Positions 8,384 through 16,851 of a DNA stretch of 64,000 nt are shown here, piece after piece. The position numbers and the translations under genes are program-made. Location of the stretch: positions 62,001-126,000 of the forward strand of contig CAJTGE010000002.1 of NCBI GenBank assembly GCA_910575795.1, in the 5' to 3' direction. Origin of the DNA: Clostridiaceae bacterium. Lineage in GTDB: Bacteria; Bacillota; Clostridia; Lachnospirales; Lachnospiraceae. Position 1 is the first letter of the stretch, and the number at the start of each line of letters is the position of its first letter. Below the pieces are notes generated by a model, which had not been told where the DNA came from, made no database searches, and worked only from the letters and a program-made list of their open reading frames with translations.

Positions 8384-8859
8384 AAATTACATTGATAACC
8401 GTGGGGAAAATCAAGGAGAAATACTTAACGGCAGCAGTCGCGGAATATGAAAAGCGGCTGAGCCGTTACTGCAGGCTGGAAATTGTGGAGACGCCGGATG
8501 AGAAGACGCCGGACGGGGCGGGGGAGGCATTAGAGGAGCAGATACGCAGTAAAGAAGGCGCGCGGATTCTGGCGCATGTGAAGGAAAACGCATATGTAGT
8601 GGCATTGGCGATTGAGGGGAATATGCTGTCCTCTGTGGAACTGGCCGGATTTGTGGAACGGCTGGGAGTGCGGGGGGAGAGCCATATCCAGTTTATAATC
8701 GGCGGATCCCTGGGGCTTTCTGCGGAGGTTTTAAAAAGGGCGGATTACAGGCTCAGCTTTTCCAGAATGACGTTTCCTCATCAGTTGATGCGGGTGATTC
8801 TGCTGGAGCAGATTTACCGGAGTTACAGGATTATGAGCGGGGAACCATATCACAAGTAA
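8380..8859 (+). CDS. rlmH: 23S rRNA pseudouridine(1915) N3-methyltransferase RlmH
   Basis: 159 residues, the normal RlmH length. Visible signatures are the N-terminal KITLITVGKIKE strand, the SAM-binding knot FIIGGSLGLS and the C-terminal tail QIYRSYRIMSGEPYHK. RlmH methylates helix 69 of 23S rRNA. The codons for the last residues and stop (8842-8859) form the attachment site used by SCC elements in staphylococci, where the gene is called orfX. Here too a recombinase cassette begins at that point, leaving the reading frame intact. Translation is coupled to the esterase upstream. Confidence 0.95.
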   Translation: MKITLITVGKIKEKYLTAAVAEYEKRLSRYCRLEIVETPDEKTPDGAGEALEEQIRSKEGARILAHVKENAYVVALAIEGNMLSSVELAGFVERLGVRGESHIQFIIGGSLGLSAEVLKRADYRLSFSRMTFPHQLMRVILLEQIYRSYRIMSGEPYHK

Positions 8860-8867
8860 GGGCGAAA
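8842..8867 (+). other. Attachment site 1 (att at rlmH 3' end)
   Basis: GAACCATATCACAAGTAA covers the last rlmH codons (P-Y-H-K-stop), followed by GGGCGAAA. The same core recurs at 20590, 20732 and 32749. In staphylococci the equivalent SCC core encodes the same A/P-Y-H-K-stop tail. Confidence 0.8.
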
Positions 8868-8916
8868 AGGAACGGATGTTCTTGTGAATAAAAGAGAATA
8901 AGAGTTATATTTTTAC

Positions 8917-8950
8917 CCCCATGGGAGTTTGAGGCTTCCATGGGGTTTTT
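8917..8950 (+). terminator. Rho-independent terminator, left end of cassette 1
   Basis: CCCCATGGGAG (8917-8927) pairs with CTTCCATGGGG (8935-8945), followed by TTTTT. It would stop rlmH transcripts, and lies inside the cassette, so each integrated copy brings its own terminator. The same hairpin is at 20817-20839. Confidence 0.8.
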
Positions 8951-8986
8951 ACTGTTCGTGACAATAAAGTTCTTACAATGTAGGTT

Positions 8987-9268
8987 TTATTGCAGAGTCT
9001 GTGTTTCTTCTGGCGGGATATATTCTATCAAATCAGTCAGATTACACTCTAATACATAACACAGGCGTTTCAGAATGTCAATATCCAGACGTTGTATCTT
9101 GTTATCCCTGTAATTTCTTAATTGTGTTCTCTGCATTTCTGTGCGAAAGGATAACTGATTAAGAGAAATGTTTTTTTCTTCTAATATTTCAGCTAAGTGA
9201 ATTTTTATATCGCCATAACCATCTGAACTGACAGGAAGCTGGCGTAAAGGGTTTTCTTTCTTGGGCAT
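8987..9268 (-). CDS. XRE/Cro-type HTH regulator, cassette 1
   Basis: 93 residues. A helix-turn-helix of the short XRE kind spans about residues 24-80 (LAEILEEKNISLNQLSFRT, then a recognition helix with QLRNYR). It ends with the ITDLIEYIPPEE-like tail common to small Cro/YozG regulators. ATG 9268 has GGAGGTG 6 bases upstream. It is divergent from the 538-residue gene and shares a 140-bp intergenic region with its promoter, so it probably controls that operon and itself. It is nearly identical to the copy at 20886-21155. Confidence 0.85.
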   Translation of the reverse strand: MPKKENPLRQLPVSSDGYGDIKIHLAEILEEKNISLNQLSFRTEMQRTQLRNYRDNKIQRLDIDILKRLCYVLECNLTDLIEYIPPEETQTLQ

Positions 9269-9310
9269 GGCGGCACCTCCGGTTTTTATTATATTTTAAC
9301 CAGAATTTAA

Positions 9311-9339
9311 TTGTAAGATTGAGAGTTGTATGGTATATT
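9311..9339 (+). promoter_or_regulatory. Promoter of the cassette 1 left operon
   Basis: TTGTAA (9311-9316), 17-base spacer, TATATT (9334-9339) with an extended -10 TG at 9331-9332. It reads toward the 538-residue gene. AT-rich near-palindromes (ATATATGGGGTATATATAT, about 9341-9359) follow and could be an operator for the divergent XRE protein. The same layout is at 21197-21225. Confidence 0.55.
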
Positions 9340-9410
9340 TATATATGGGGTATATATATGCTCAATATAAAGTAAGAGGTTTACAGGAAAAAGATAAAGG
9401 AGATTTGAGT

Positions 9411-11027
9411 ATGTTAATGAATGAGTTGTTGGAAAAGGAAAGTCATTCCGTGGAATATTCATGTTCTGTTGGGGCTGTCAATATTCCGAAAGAGAGAAAT
9501 CTATATACGGTTCTTCGGAGAAAATACAGCAATCTGGCAAAAGAAGCTGTTTCACAGTTTTCTGCTCTTTATGACAGCTATACGAATTGCGATGATATTC
9601 TGCGGAAATCTTCTTCTGACTTTCAAAAGAGTATCTGTCCTGTGATTGATGAAATCAAGAAAGAGCTTATCAGTATTGAACGTTATGACTGGGACTATGA
9701 CACGATTTATCAGTATGCAAATGAACATGGATATCTGAATCCCTTTTATGAGGCTTCGGATTCTGTCTGTGATAAAATCATTTCTGTAAATGAAGACCTG
9801 GAGGCACAGAAACAATATCGTCAGGAGCGGAAAGATAATCGTGCCAGATGGGAAGGCGGCAGTTTTGGCGGTACGGTTGTAGACAACTATGCACATCAGG
9901 CAGAATTGGGAATGATGAACATTGCAGAAGGTATAGGACACAGTATATGGAACGCCGGAGCAAATTCCGTCAGCAAAATGGTGGCAAATTCAGAACTGAA
10001 ACAGATATTTGCAGACACGAAAACAAGGACAGTTATTGAGAAGGGCGTTTTTGAAGCGGCATTTGCTCTGCATCATGTATTGATAAAACTTATTTCAGAC
10101 GCAAGGCAGGAAACGCTTTGGAGTATACCGTCTGAAAACGATATAGCGACAGCACAAAGACTTTTGAATAACATAAAAAGCGGCGCAGTTCCAAAAGAGA
10201 AAGTAAATCAAATCTATCAGGAAATTTTGGCACTGAATCCATATAATCTGGAACTGTTTGAAAATATGCTTTCTGTATTCGGAGATGAAAGCGGAGAACT
10301 GGGAACACTGGCAGATTATTATGGCGTTGCCCTGCAGGATTCCAAAGACCGTCAGGCACTCCGATATGTAAAAGATATTCAGGGAGAAACCGAAGAAGAT
10401 TCCGTAAAAGCAAAGGAAAAGCTGATTGAATATTGCGGGACTTTAAGTCTGCCTGTTACAGACGAACTGGATTGCATGAAATATATCAATCAAAGACTGG
10501 AAGACTTTGACCTGCAGTATCGGACAGTGGATGGCGTTGTCTGTTCTACCAGAGACTCTGCTGATTTCGCCCGTGAAGAGTTACAGGCATTACAGGCTTT
10601 CTTTGGCGAGATTGCGCCACCTACGTCTGAATCGCTGCTTGACTACGAGGCTGATTTATTGGAAAGAAGAACAGAGTTTGAAGAGCGGTTTTGTTCCGAA
10701 TTAAAGCAGAAGTATTTAGACAAGATAAACGGATACTTATCTGATTTTGACAAAAAATTCTGTACGACAGGACTGCTGAGAAAAGTAGACCGCAAGCAGG
10801 CCGGAAAAGACAGACTGTTAAAGGCAATGAAAAAAGCGGACACTTCATCTCTGGAAAAAATTGAGGAGGTCAGAAAGAGTATGGAGGAGCTATTGCCGAA
10901 ACTTGGGTTAGTCCAGGAGGATACAGCCGAAGCAGTTCAATATCTGGAAAAGCAGAAGGATAAAATCTTAAACCCGAAAAGCGGAATGGATATGATAAAA
11001 GGGCTTGGAAAGCTGTTCAAAAAATAA
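9411..11027 (+). CDS. Unknown 538-residue cassette protein, copy 1
   Basis: No family recognised. ATG 9411 follows AAAGGAGATTTGAGT, a clear ribosome site; the longer open frame from 9330 lacks one. The protein is largely helical and acidic. A central glycine-rich stretch (about residues 142-180, with EGGSFGGTVVDNY and IGHSIWNAGA) could be a membrane-interacting or hinge segment. A tetratricopeptide-like helical part lies at about 245-300 (KVNQIYQEILALNPYN), and long coiled-coil-like helices occupy 380-530 with a basic KLFKK end. It is the first gene of a cargo operon under an XRE regulator and is followed after 23 bases by a membrane micro-protein. The same 538-residue length in copy 2 shows it is maintained. 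A defence or maintenance role is possible but unproven. Confidence 0.75.
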   Translation: MLMNELLEKESHSVEYSCSVGAVNIPKERNLYTVLRRKYSNLAKEAVSQFSALYDSYTNCDDILRKSSSDFQKSICPVIDEIKKELISIERYDWDYDTIYQYANEHGYLNPFYEASDSVCDKIISVNEDLEAQKQYRQERKDNRARWEGGSFGGTVVDNYAHQAELGMMNIAEGIGHSIWNAGANSVSKMVANSELKQIFADTKTRTVIEKGVFEAAFALHHVLIKLISDARQETLWSIPSENDIATAQRLLNNIKSGAVPKEKVNQIYQEILALNPYNLELFENMLSVFGDESGELGTLADYYGVALQDSKDRQALRYVKDIQGETEEDSVKAKEKLIEYCGTLSLPVTDELDCMKYINQRLEDFDLQYRTVDGVVCSTRDSADFAREELQALQAFFGEIAPPTSESLLDYEADLLERRTEFEERFCSELKQKYLDKINGYLSDFDKKFCTTGLLRKVDRKQAGKDRLLKAMKKADTSSLEKIEEVRKSMEELLPKLGLVQEDTAEAVQYLEKQKDKILNPKSGMDMIKGLGKLFKK

Positions 11028-11050
11028 ACTTGCGGACAAAAGGAGAAATC

Positions 11051-11200
11051 ATGAAGAAGATACTGTTGATTCTTGCGGCAGTCGTCGGAATAGTGGTTCT
11101 TGTATGGCTGTTATCTTATGTGATTGGATTTTTATGGGAACTGTTTTGGGTGGTGGCAGCAATTTCCGGCATTGTATATATGGTTAAGAAATTCGGATAA
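11051..11200 (+). CDS. 49-residue membrane micro-protein, copy 1
   Basis: MKKILLILAAVVGIVVLVWL begins it; the rest is a second hydrophobic stretch ending in a basic MVKKFG tail. That gives two membrane helices with hardly any loop. AAAGGAG lies 6 bases before ATG 11051. It follows the 538-residue gene closely, and the peptide is identical in copy 2 although the DNA differs at a few silent sites, so it is a real gene. Function is unknown; a small membrane partner of the 538-residue protein is one possibility. Confidence 0.7.
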   Translation: MKKILLILAAVVGIVVLVWLLSYVIGFLWELFWVVAAISGIVYMVKKFG

Positions 11201-11258
11201 AAGAATTTATATGTATGTCAGTACAGAGAAATAAATATTTGGAAAGGAGGTGAAGGTC

Positions 11259-11387
11259 ATGCGTTGGAAATGTAAAAATTGTGGAAAAACGGCTGTAACA
11301 AATTCGGAAAGTGCAAAACCGACTAATGGAATTTGCAAAAAAGATAAAAACGGAAATGTGAAACAGCATGTTTGGGTGAAGGCTTAA
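11259..11387 (+). CDS. 42-residue Cys-containing micro-protein
   Basis: Starts MRWKCKNCGKTAVTNSESAK and has a further Cys at residue 26, then a KQHVWVKA end. The CxxC pair plus later Cys and His suggests a small zinc ribbon or treble-clef-like knot. The ribosome site AAAGGAGGTGA is nearly perfect. There is no counterpart in copy 2, where a 182-residue membrane-anchored protein stands instead. Too short for family assignment. Confidence 0.6.
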   Translation: MRWKCKNCGKTAVTNSESAKPTNGICKKDKNGNVKQHVWVKA

Positions 11388-11443
11388 TGACATTTTGAAA
11401 TACATATTATTACCCTGAAATCATGTAGAAAGGGGTGATATAT

Positions 11444-11521
11444 ATGCAGGCAGGAATCTTTATCAGTGCATGTGTCATAACAGTAGGCGTACTGGTGGCA
11501 TTAGAGCATGTAACCGCATGA
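11444..11521 (+). CDS. 25-residue hydrophobic micro-protein, copy 1
   Basis: MQAGIFISACVITVGVLVAL is followed by five residues and a stop. AAAGGGGTGAT lies 5 bases upstream. Copy 2 (23865-23942) encodes a 25-residue peptide of the same plan with several replacements that keep hydrophobic character, behind AGGAGGTGAT. Conservation of length, frame and ribosome site in diverged DNA supports a true gene. It resembles a one-helix membrane peptide, perhaps a type I-toxin-like or phage-type peptide; this is a guess. Confidence 0.55.
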   Translation: MQAGIFISACVITVGVLVALEHVTA

Positions 11522-11543
11522 CAACAGAACCACACAATGGAAT

Positions 11544-11582
11544 AAGGGCAATCAGCGTAACAGTTGATTGCCCTTATTTTTT
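11544..11582 (+). terminator. Terminator between the micro-protein and DUF1643 gene
   Basis: AAGGGCAATCA (11544-11554) pairs perfectly with TGATTGCCCTT (11565-11575), then ATTTTTTA. It separates the left operon from the DUF1643 gene that begins 26 bases later, so that gene needs read-through or its own start signal. Confidence 0.8.
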
Positions 11583-11600
11583 ATGCAAAGGAGCAGTCAG

Positions 11601-12245
11601 ATGGAGAAAAACGTAATAGATAAGTTTGTAATGGAACGAAAAACTATTTTCGACAAGACAAGAAAAAAGCGGTTTGAGCTTACTTTTCAGATTCAGGGAG
11701 AGAAAGAGCAGAAAAAAATTCTGGTAATCGGCTTGAATCCGGCCAGTACGGATATAAAAGTGTTGGATACCACAACCACATTTATTTTAAATAATCTGCT
11801 GCCCATGGGTTACACAACGATTACCATATGCAACCTGTATGCAGACCTGTGCAAGAAACTGAAACCCTCCGAGATTGCCAATAACAGTGAAAACCGGGCA
11901 TATCTTCGGGATGTGTTAAAGCGCAAATTTGACACAATCCTTATCGGCTTTGGAAATACATTCACCGGAAATAAATTTGTGTCAGAGGAAAAATGTTATT
12001 TAAAAGAACTTTTAAAGGATTACAAGGACTGCAGCATGGATTTGGTGGATGAAGCTGGAAAATATGCAAGATTAAAGGCAACACATCCGTTAATGGCTGG
12101 AAGGTATTATCCGGGACAATGGAAATTAAGGCCATATCAATTTGAGGAAGTGAAAAAAGAAGCAAAAGAGGAGGCTCCAGGTGGAACAGATAAAGACGGT
12201 GAGAATCAGGAACATCAGCCAGTTGTACCTGCTAAAGCAGATTAA
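11601..12245 (+). CDS. DUF1643-family protein, copy 1
   Basis: 214 residues from ATG 11601, preceded by AAAGGAG at 8 bases. The DUF1643 core is visible: ILVIGLNPAS (about 43-52), TTTFILNNLLPMGY, ICNLY, and a later IGFGNT block and HPLMAGRY motif. The family is common in phages and in staphylococcal SCC elements, where it lies near the recombinase genes. It is related in look to uracil-DNA-glycosylase-like folds (IGLNPAS), but the activity is not established. Its 3' end overlaps the next gene by 65 bases. Copy 2 has the same core with a 40-residue Lys/Glu-rich tail added. Confidence 0.8.
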   Translation: MEKNVIDKFVMERKTIFDKTRKKRFELTFQIQGEKEQKKILVIGLNPASTDIKVLDTTTTFILNNLLPMGYTTITICNLYADLCKKLKPSEIANNSENRAYLRDVLKRKFDTILIGFGNTFTGNKFVSEEKCYLKELLKDYKDCSMDLVDEAGKYARLKATHPLMAGRYYPGQWKLRPYQFEEVKKEAKEEAPGGTDKDGENQEHQPVVPAKAD

Positions 12246-12549
12246 TTCCTACTTAGGAAAACGGGAAATTCCCAAAGAGGTTATTCACAGAATGTTCCGC
12301 ATTGTCCATTCAGGGAAACTTGGAAAAAAGGGCTTTTTGGTTTTGTGCCTGAATAAGATAGAAGATGATTATTATGGCATAGAGGAGGCCGTTGGTATGT
12401 ATCCAGGCCGGATGTGGCTGGATGAGAATATGGGAACTATAGAGGTAAAAAGTGGCTGCCGGAAGAAAGCCGACTGGTACATAGCCTATGCGAAAGTAAA
12501 CGGCCAGAGGATTTATGTTCTTTATCAACCAAAGGAACGGCATAATTAG
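12181..12549 (+). CDS. Unknown 122-residue protein, copy 1
   Basis: Starts at GTG 12181 with GAGGAGG 6 bases upstream, inside the end of the DUF1643 gene in another frame. The protein is basic and mixed alpha/beta, with LLKQINSYLGKREIP near the N terminus, KKGFLVLCLNK and YYGIEEAVGMYP in the middle. The copy 2 homologue (24721-25101) keeps the same blocks at about half identity, so selection acts on it. No domain is recognised. The long overlap with the DUF1643 gene is kept in both copies, suggesting tight coupling. Confidence 0.65.
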   Translation: MEQIKTVRIRNISQLYLLKQINSYLGKREIPKEVIHRMFRIVHSGKLGKKGFLVLCLNKIEDDYYGIEEAVGMYPGRMWLDENMGTIEVKSGCRKKADWYIAYAKVNGQRIYVLYQPKERHN

Positions 12550-12559
12550 GAGGGATTAT

Positions 12560-13297
12560 ATGACGGGTGTAAGATTTAAAGACTGGGAAACATTTTTAAG
12601 ATATGTTGGGAGTCAGGAGAAGATGAAGCATAAGGAAGAATGGAGAAAAGCCGTAGAATTATGGGATATGGACGACCTGGAACCGGGAGAGTGGAAGGGC
12701 ATGGAAAAGATATTGTCACCCTCTAACTATGAGGAATTAGCAATGCGTTTGGGGACTGTGGAAGTAAGGTCATTCCGGTTGCCTTTTGAATCAGACGGAA
12801 TGATTTTCTATGCCGCAGGGAAAGAAGAAGGCGACGGAGGTTATTTCTGTATGGGCTATGGAATTGTGAATGAATCAGATATAGAAGACAAAAATAACCG
12901 GTTTAGGCCAATGCCGGAGGAATCGAACAGGGAGAAGGATTATTATTATATTGGAACGGAACGGGACTACTGGGAAACTTATCCGGTTCTGCAAACGTAT
13001 CTGCCGGAAAAGATACTGGAATACCTTGCTTCACAGGTTGCCATATTGGACAGCAATTATGGAGCGGACAGAGATGTGCAGGGCGGCATGGGCGGCTTCT
13101 GCGCTGTTATCCCGAAACTGGATGAAGCCGCAAAGAAAGCCTACCGGCAGATACTGGAGAAGCATTATATCCAGGAATCTATGTATGAATATCTTGATAC
13201 GGTCACGGTCGGCGGCACAGACTGGGTAGAAGCCCTGTATCTTACCAACAATGACTATGGAATCATATTGATTTACCAGAAAGGAGTCGAAGCATGA
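12560..13297 (+). CDS. Unknown 245-residue cassette protein, copy 1
   Basis: ATG 12560 follows AGGAGGGATTAT. The protein is acidic, rich in Tyr and Trp, with no membrane helix. It resembles the soluble cargo proteins of unknown function found beside antirestriction-type genes in conjugative and SCC elements, but no domain is identified. It overlaps the following 48-residue gene by 4 bases (ATGA). The N-terminal third differs strongly from copy 2, while the part after about residue 105 is almost identical, so a recombination boundary falls inside this gene (near 12870 here, 25410 in copy 2). Confidence 0.65.
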   Translation: MTGVRFKDWETFLRYVGSQEKMKHKEEWRKAVELWDMDDLEPGEWKGMEKILSPSNYEELAMRLGTVEVRSFRLPFESDGMIFYAAGKEEGDGGYFCMGYGIVNESDIEDKNNRFRPMPEESNREKDYYYIGTERDYWETYPVLQTYLPEKILEYLASQVAILDSNYGADRDVQGGMGGFCAVIPKLDEAAKKAYRQILEKHYIQESMYEYLDTVTVGGTDWVEALYLTNNDYGIILIYQKGVEA

Positions 13298-13440
13298 TTT
13301 TAGGATTTTTAGCGGCTGTGGGAAGTACCATAGCATCCACCGTTATTATTGAATCCGTGACAGCAGGCGTTGGACTGGGAATTTCCATCTATACAGCGTC
13401 AAAGTGTGCGAAGCAGAGCGGCAGAACACGGAGAAAGTAG
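13294..13440 (+). CDS. 48-residue small membrane-type protein, copy 1
   Basis: Begins MILGFLAAVGSTIASTVIIE, continues with a Gly-rich hydrophobic segment, and ends in a strongly basic tail (SGRTRRK). One or two membrane helices with a positive tail inside. Start codon overlaps the stop of the previous gene (ATGA), with AAAGGAG upstream. The peptide is unchanged in copy 2. A terminator follows at once. Confidence 0.6.
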   Translation: MILGFLAAVGSTIASTVIIESVTAGVGLGISIYTASKCAKQSGRTRRK

Positions 13441-13446
13441 GGGCAA

Positions 13447-13493
13447 AAAGAATATGTGGGGATTGGCGGTCAATCAACACATATTCTTTTTTT
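13447..13493. terminator. Bidirectional terminator
   Basis: AAAGAATATGTG (13447-13458) pairs perfectly with CACATATTCTTT (13478-13489), followed by TTTT on the plus strand and preceded by an A run for the minus strand. It lies between converging genes (the 48-residue gene and the 203-residue minus-strand gene). Confidence 0.8.
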
Positions 13494-13507
13494 GTTGATT
13501 TAAAATA

Positions 13508-14119
13508 TTACCATAAATTTAATTTGGTATCAAAATCATCTATACTTTTAAAAACCTTGAGATTGTCAAAGTCAATGGATTCTTTGTTCTCATCTAAGAT
13601 ATATAGAAATAATTCTTTTGCTAATTTTTTAAAATCGATATGCTTCATTTTCATTATGTATGGCAAATTGCTTCTTGTGCTAAGTGTACATAGCTTTAAA
13701 AGAATACTGCGAATCTGGAGTATGCGCATTTGCTGTGCCGATGGAAGGTCAGAAATTCCGGCATGAATAATCTGGGCGAAAAAAAACTCCACATCCTGAA
13801 TCGATGAAGAGTCATAATATTTTAAAACGTTTCTGATTTTATTATAGGTAATTTTATCTGAAGTATAATAATTGGCAGTTAAGATAAAAATGTTACAAAA
13901 ATATGGTGGGCATTGATAGCGGAATTTTCCAGGGGGCTGTAAAAAGGATAAATTGTCATTATCTTTTTTTGTGATTTCAAAAAACAACTGGAATAAACTT
14001 TGTTTCCATTTATTATTGCAGCCTTCATCTGCAGTTTTGCTACTATTAACTTTATGGTAAATTTCTGGGCTGTTAAGAAGTTTTTCCTTACTTATAAATT
14101 TTACATTTGGATTGTTCAT
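13508..14119 (-). CDS. Unknown 203-residue protein, copy 1
   Basis: Read on the minus strand from ATG 14119, with AAGGAGGAA 8 bases upstream. The protein is basic, helical, rich in Asn, Lys, Phe and Leu, without an obvious membrane helix. No family recognised. It is the only gene beside the regulator that runs against the others in the cassette, is convergent with the cargo operon and divergent from the primase. The copy 2 version carries two single-base deletions and is a pseudogene. Confidence 0.6.
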   Translation of the reverse strand: MNNPNVKFISKEKLLNSPEIYHKVNSSKTADEGCNNKWKQSLFQLFFEITKKDNDNLSFLQPPGKFRYQCPPYFCNIFILTANYYTSDKITYNKIRNVLKYYDSSSIQDVEFFFAQIIHAGISDLPSAQQMRILQIRSILLKLCTLSTRSNLPYIMKMKHIDFKKLAKELFLYILDENKESIDFDNLKVFKSIDDFDTKLNLW

Positions 14120-14337
14120 CTTCAATCTTCCTCCTTAAAAATGGATAAATTGTTAATGGTGCTATAATGTATTGTTCTGAGATGAGAATTAAATGTTAAA
14201 TGACATGGAATAAAGAACAATAAAGAATGTGTTAGTCAAACCCTTCCCTTTTTTCTATAAAAAAGTGATTTTTGGGTAGAGTATTATGCCTTTGGAGGCT
14301 GTAAAATAAAGCTACAAAAAATAACAGGAGGAAAATA
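14120..14337. promoter_or_regulatory. Divergent promoter region before the primase-helicase
   Basis: TGCTATAAT at 14160-14168 is an extended -10 box reading toward the primase; no clear -35 is seen. ATTGTTC (about 14171) and GAACAAT (about 14216) form an inverted repeat around it, a possible operator. CCTTTGGAGG (14288-14297) and AGGAGGA before ATG 14338 are the only purine-rich sites. The region is 98 percent alike in copy 2. Confidence 0.4.
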
Positions 14338-16851
14338 ATGAAAGATTCTATTATACTTCACAGCGAAGTGAGAAAAACATTTGAAACCCTGATAGAGTCA
14401 GGAGTATTTACAGAAGCTAGAATATTAAACACCAAACAAGGGACTCTTTCAGGCTATTACAATGATGTAGATAAGCTGATTGAGCATATCCAGCGTTATG
14501 ACGGGCAGTACAATATTTACATCACAATGAACGCTTTAAGCGAAGGAATCGAGGCCAGAGGCAAGAACCATCTAAAGAGTTATGCGAAGAATACAACCAG
14601 CGACAAGGAAATCCGCTGCCGTAGATGGATTCTCATTGACTTAGACCCGGAACGTCCGGCCGGAATCTCCAGCACAGAGCAGGAGTTAAAGCTGTCTGAG
14701 GAATTGGGCAGGAAAATTCAGGGTTATTTAACAGACTGTGGATTCCCAGAGCCTGTAACCGCATTAAGCGGAAACGGCTTTCATCTTTTATATCCTGTGG
14801 AACTTCCCAATACACCGGAAATGACAAGTCTGGTAAGGGGCTTTCTTGGCGCATTGGATTCAAGGTTTTCTACAGAGCAGGTAAAGGTCGATACAACAAC
14901 CTATAATGCGGCCAGAATTACAAAGCTTTATGGTACAGTTTCCTGCAAGGGAGACTCCACAGAAGAACGTCCACACAGGCGTTCCAAAATCCTGTATGCA
15001 CCAAAGAAACGAGTGCCGGTAACGATTGAGCTGTTACAGCAGATTGCGGCGCAGTGTGTGGAGAAAGGGAATAAAAAGAAAACAGTGAATAGAAATGAGA
15101 AACGTGAGCCTGCCAGAAGCATATCAGGGAGCAAGATGGAGTTTGATTTGCGTTTATGGCTGGAATCCCATGAGATTCCCGTCGCAAGGGAAAAGCAGGT
15201 AGAGAATGGCATGTGCTATGTTTTGGAGTCCTGCCCATGGAATCAGGAACATTCCAAGGACAATGGGGCTTATGTTATACAGTTTGATGATGGTGGGATT
15301 GCGGCTGGCTGTCACCATGATAGCTGTAAGGAAGAAAACTGGGAAACCCTCTGGCGTATGCTGGAGGGTGAGAAGCCTATGCCGTCAGTGAAAAAAGCAA
15401 AGACAGAGAATCTTCCGTCAGCAGAAAAAGAAAGCCCGGTGGATGTTCTTTTAAGACTGATAGAGGAGCAGGGTCATATTCCGTTCCGAAGCACAGAAGG
15501 GGAGGCTTTTATCCAGATTCCAAACAAGGGCAGTTTTGTGAATTATCCGCTTAAATCGGAATATTATCAGATGTGGCTGAGGAATTTGTATTATCAGACC
15601 TACAACCGGGGCAGCCGGAATGATATGATTCAGGCAGTCATGGAAACTCTTGTGGCAAAAGCGCACTGCCAAGGGAAAGAATACCCGGTATACAATCGGT
15701 TCGCTTTCCATGAGGGCCGCCTGTATTATAACCTGGCGGACAGAGATTCCACAGTGCTTTGCGTTGACGAATCAGGGATAAAGTGCTGCAGTGAGCCGCC
15801 TGTCAGACTGATAACCAGAAAAAATATACGTCCTCAGCCCATGCCGCAAAAGGGAAAGTCATTCAGGAAGCTGATGAATAAATACTACCATTTTGCCAGT
15901 ATGTCAGACCGTATTCTCCATAATGTTATTTTGATTGTCAGACTCATAACAGGGATTGAGCAGCCTATCGTTATCTACAAAGGCAGCAGAGGCTCCTCAA
16001 AGACCACTTCCATGGAAATGGATAAACGCTGTCTGGATATATCCAGCAACAATGTAACGGTCATGCCGAAAAATGAGGAGGACTTTCTGCTTCTTCTGGA
16101 ATCACAGGATATTGTCTGTCTGGACAACATGGATTCCATTACAAAAAGTCAGGCAAATATTTTCTGCCAGGTAGTGACGGGGGCAACAGCGGTTAAGAGA
16201 AAGAAGTATTCAGACAGCGAATTGTGCGAGATTAATATAAAGTCTGTTGTGTATATGAATGGAATCCATCTGCTTTCCGACCGTTCCGATTTCCTTGACC
16301 GCTGTGTATTTCTGAATATGAAAGCCATATCATCAGAAAAACGCAGGAGCAAAAAAGAGGTTATGGAAGAATTTGAAGCGGATAAGCCCTGTATCCTTTA
16401 TAGAATGTTTGAGTGTCTTTCCAGAGCTATGGAAATAGAGCCTTCGATAGAAGTAGATATAGACGACCGACTTCTTGATTTTTTAAAATGGGGGTGTGCC
16501 GTAGCAGAGGCTATGGGGTATGGACAGGAGAAATTTTTAGAGGCATATCAGAAAAACCGTACCCGTCTGAACGAGGAGCTTTTGGAAGAAGATGAGGTTG
16601 CCGGGGCGGTCATGGATTATCTGGAGGAATCCGGGAATTTTGAAGGGGCAATGAGCGAACTAAGCGCAGAATTGTCTGATATGCTCTATGAAAAAGGAAT
16701 GTACGCCAGCAATAAAATCAAACAGGCGAACCACTTATCAAGGAGATTAAAAGAACTGGAGGCCGGACTGCACAATGTTGGGATTTGCGTGGAGATAGGG
16801 AAAAACAACGGAAAACGTTTTGTAAAAATCAGCAGAGAGAATACAGAATAA
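14338..16851 (+). CDS. Primase-helicase replication protein (AEP primase plus P-loop helicase), copy 1
   Basis: 837 residues, ATG 14338 after AACAGGAGGAAAATA. The N-terminal part resembles archaeo-eukaryotic primase folds: ILIDLDPERP gives the metal-binding D101-x-D103 pair and LSGNGFHLLYP gives the nucleotide-binding His149. A Cys/His-containing linker follows (about 290-330: YVLESCPWN, CHHDSC). The C-terminal half has a P-loop (GSRGSSKTT, Lys555), a Walker B-like IVCLDNMDS and an arginine-rich sensor region, in the style of DUF927/Cch-type helicases. In staphylococcal SCC a comparable helicase next to the recombinase is thought to replicate the excised circle. The same job is likely here. 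Copy 2 is broken at two places. Confidence 0.8.
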   Translation: MKDSIILHSEVRKTFETLIESGVFTEARILNTKQGTLSGYYNDVDKLIEHIQRYDGQYNIYITMNALSEGIEARGKNHLKSYAKNTTSDKEIRCRRWILIDLDPERPAGISSTEQELKLSEELGRKIQGYLTDCGFPEPVTALSGNGFHLLYPVELPNTPEMTSLVRGFLGALDSRFSTEQVKVDTTTYNAARITKLYGTVSCKGDSTEERPHRRSKILYAPKKRVPVTIELLQQIAAQCVEKGNKKKTVNRNEKREPARSISGSKMEFDLRLWLESHEIPVAREKQVENGMCYVLESCPWNQEHSKDNGAYVIQFDDGGIAAGCHHDSCKEENWETLWRMLEGEKPMPSVKKAKTENLPSAEKESPVDVLLRLIEEQGHIPFRSTEGEAFIQIPNKGSFVNYPLKSEYYQMWLRNLYYQTYNRGSRNDMIQAVMETLVAKAHCQGKEYPVYNRFAFHEGRLYYNLADRDSTVLCVDESGIKCCSEPPVRLITRKNIRPQPMPQKGKSFRKLMNKYYHFASMSDRILHNVILIVRLITGIEQPIVIYKGSRGSSKTTSMEMDKRCLDISSNNVTVMPKNEEDFLLLLESQDIVCLDNMDSITKSQANIFCQVVTGATAVKRKKYSDSELCEINIKSVVYMNGIHLLSDRSDFLDRCVFLNMKAISSEKRRSKKEVMEEFEADKPCILYRMFECLSRAMEIEPSIEVDIDDRLLDFLKWGCAVAEAMGYGQEKFLEAYQKNRTRLNEELLEEDEVAGAVMDYLEESGNFEGAMSELSAELSDMLYEKGMYASNKIKQANHLSRRLKELEAGLHNVGICVEIGKNNGKRFVKISRENTE

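Noticed and set aside
13404-13766. Plus-strand frame at the 203-residue gene (also 25942-26304)
   Set aside because: It runs over the bidirectional terminator and opposite a gene with a good ribosome site; no start signal of its own.
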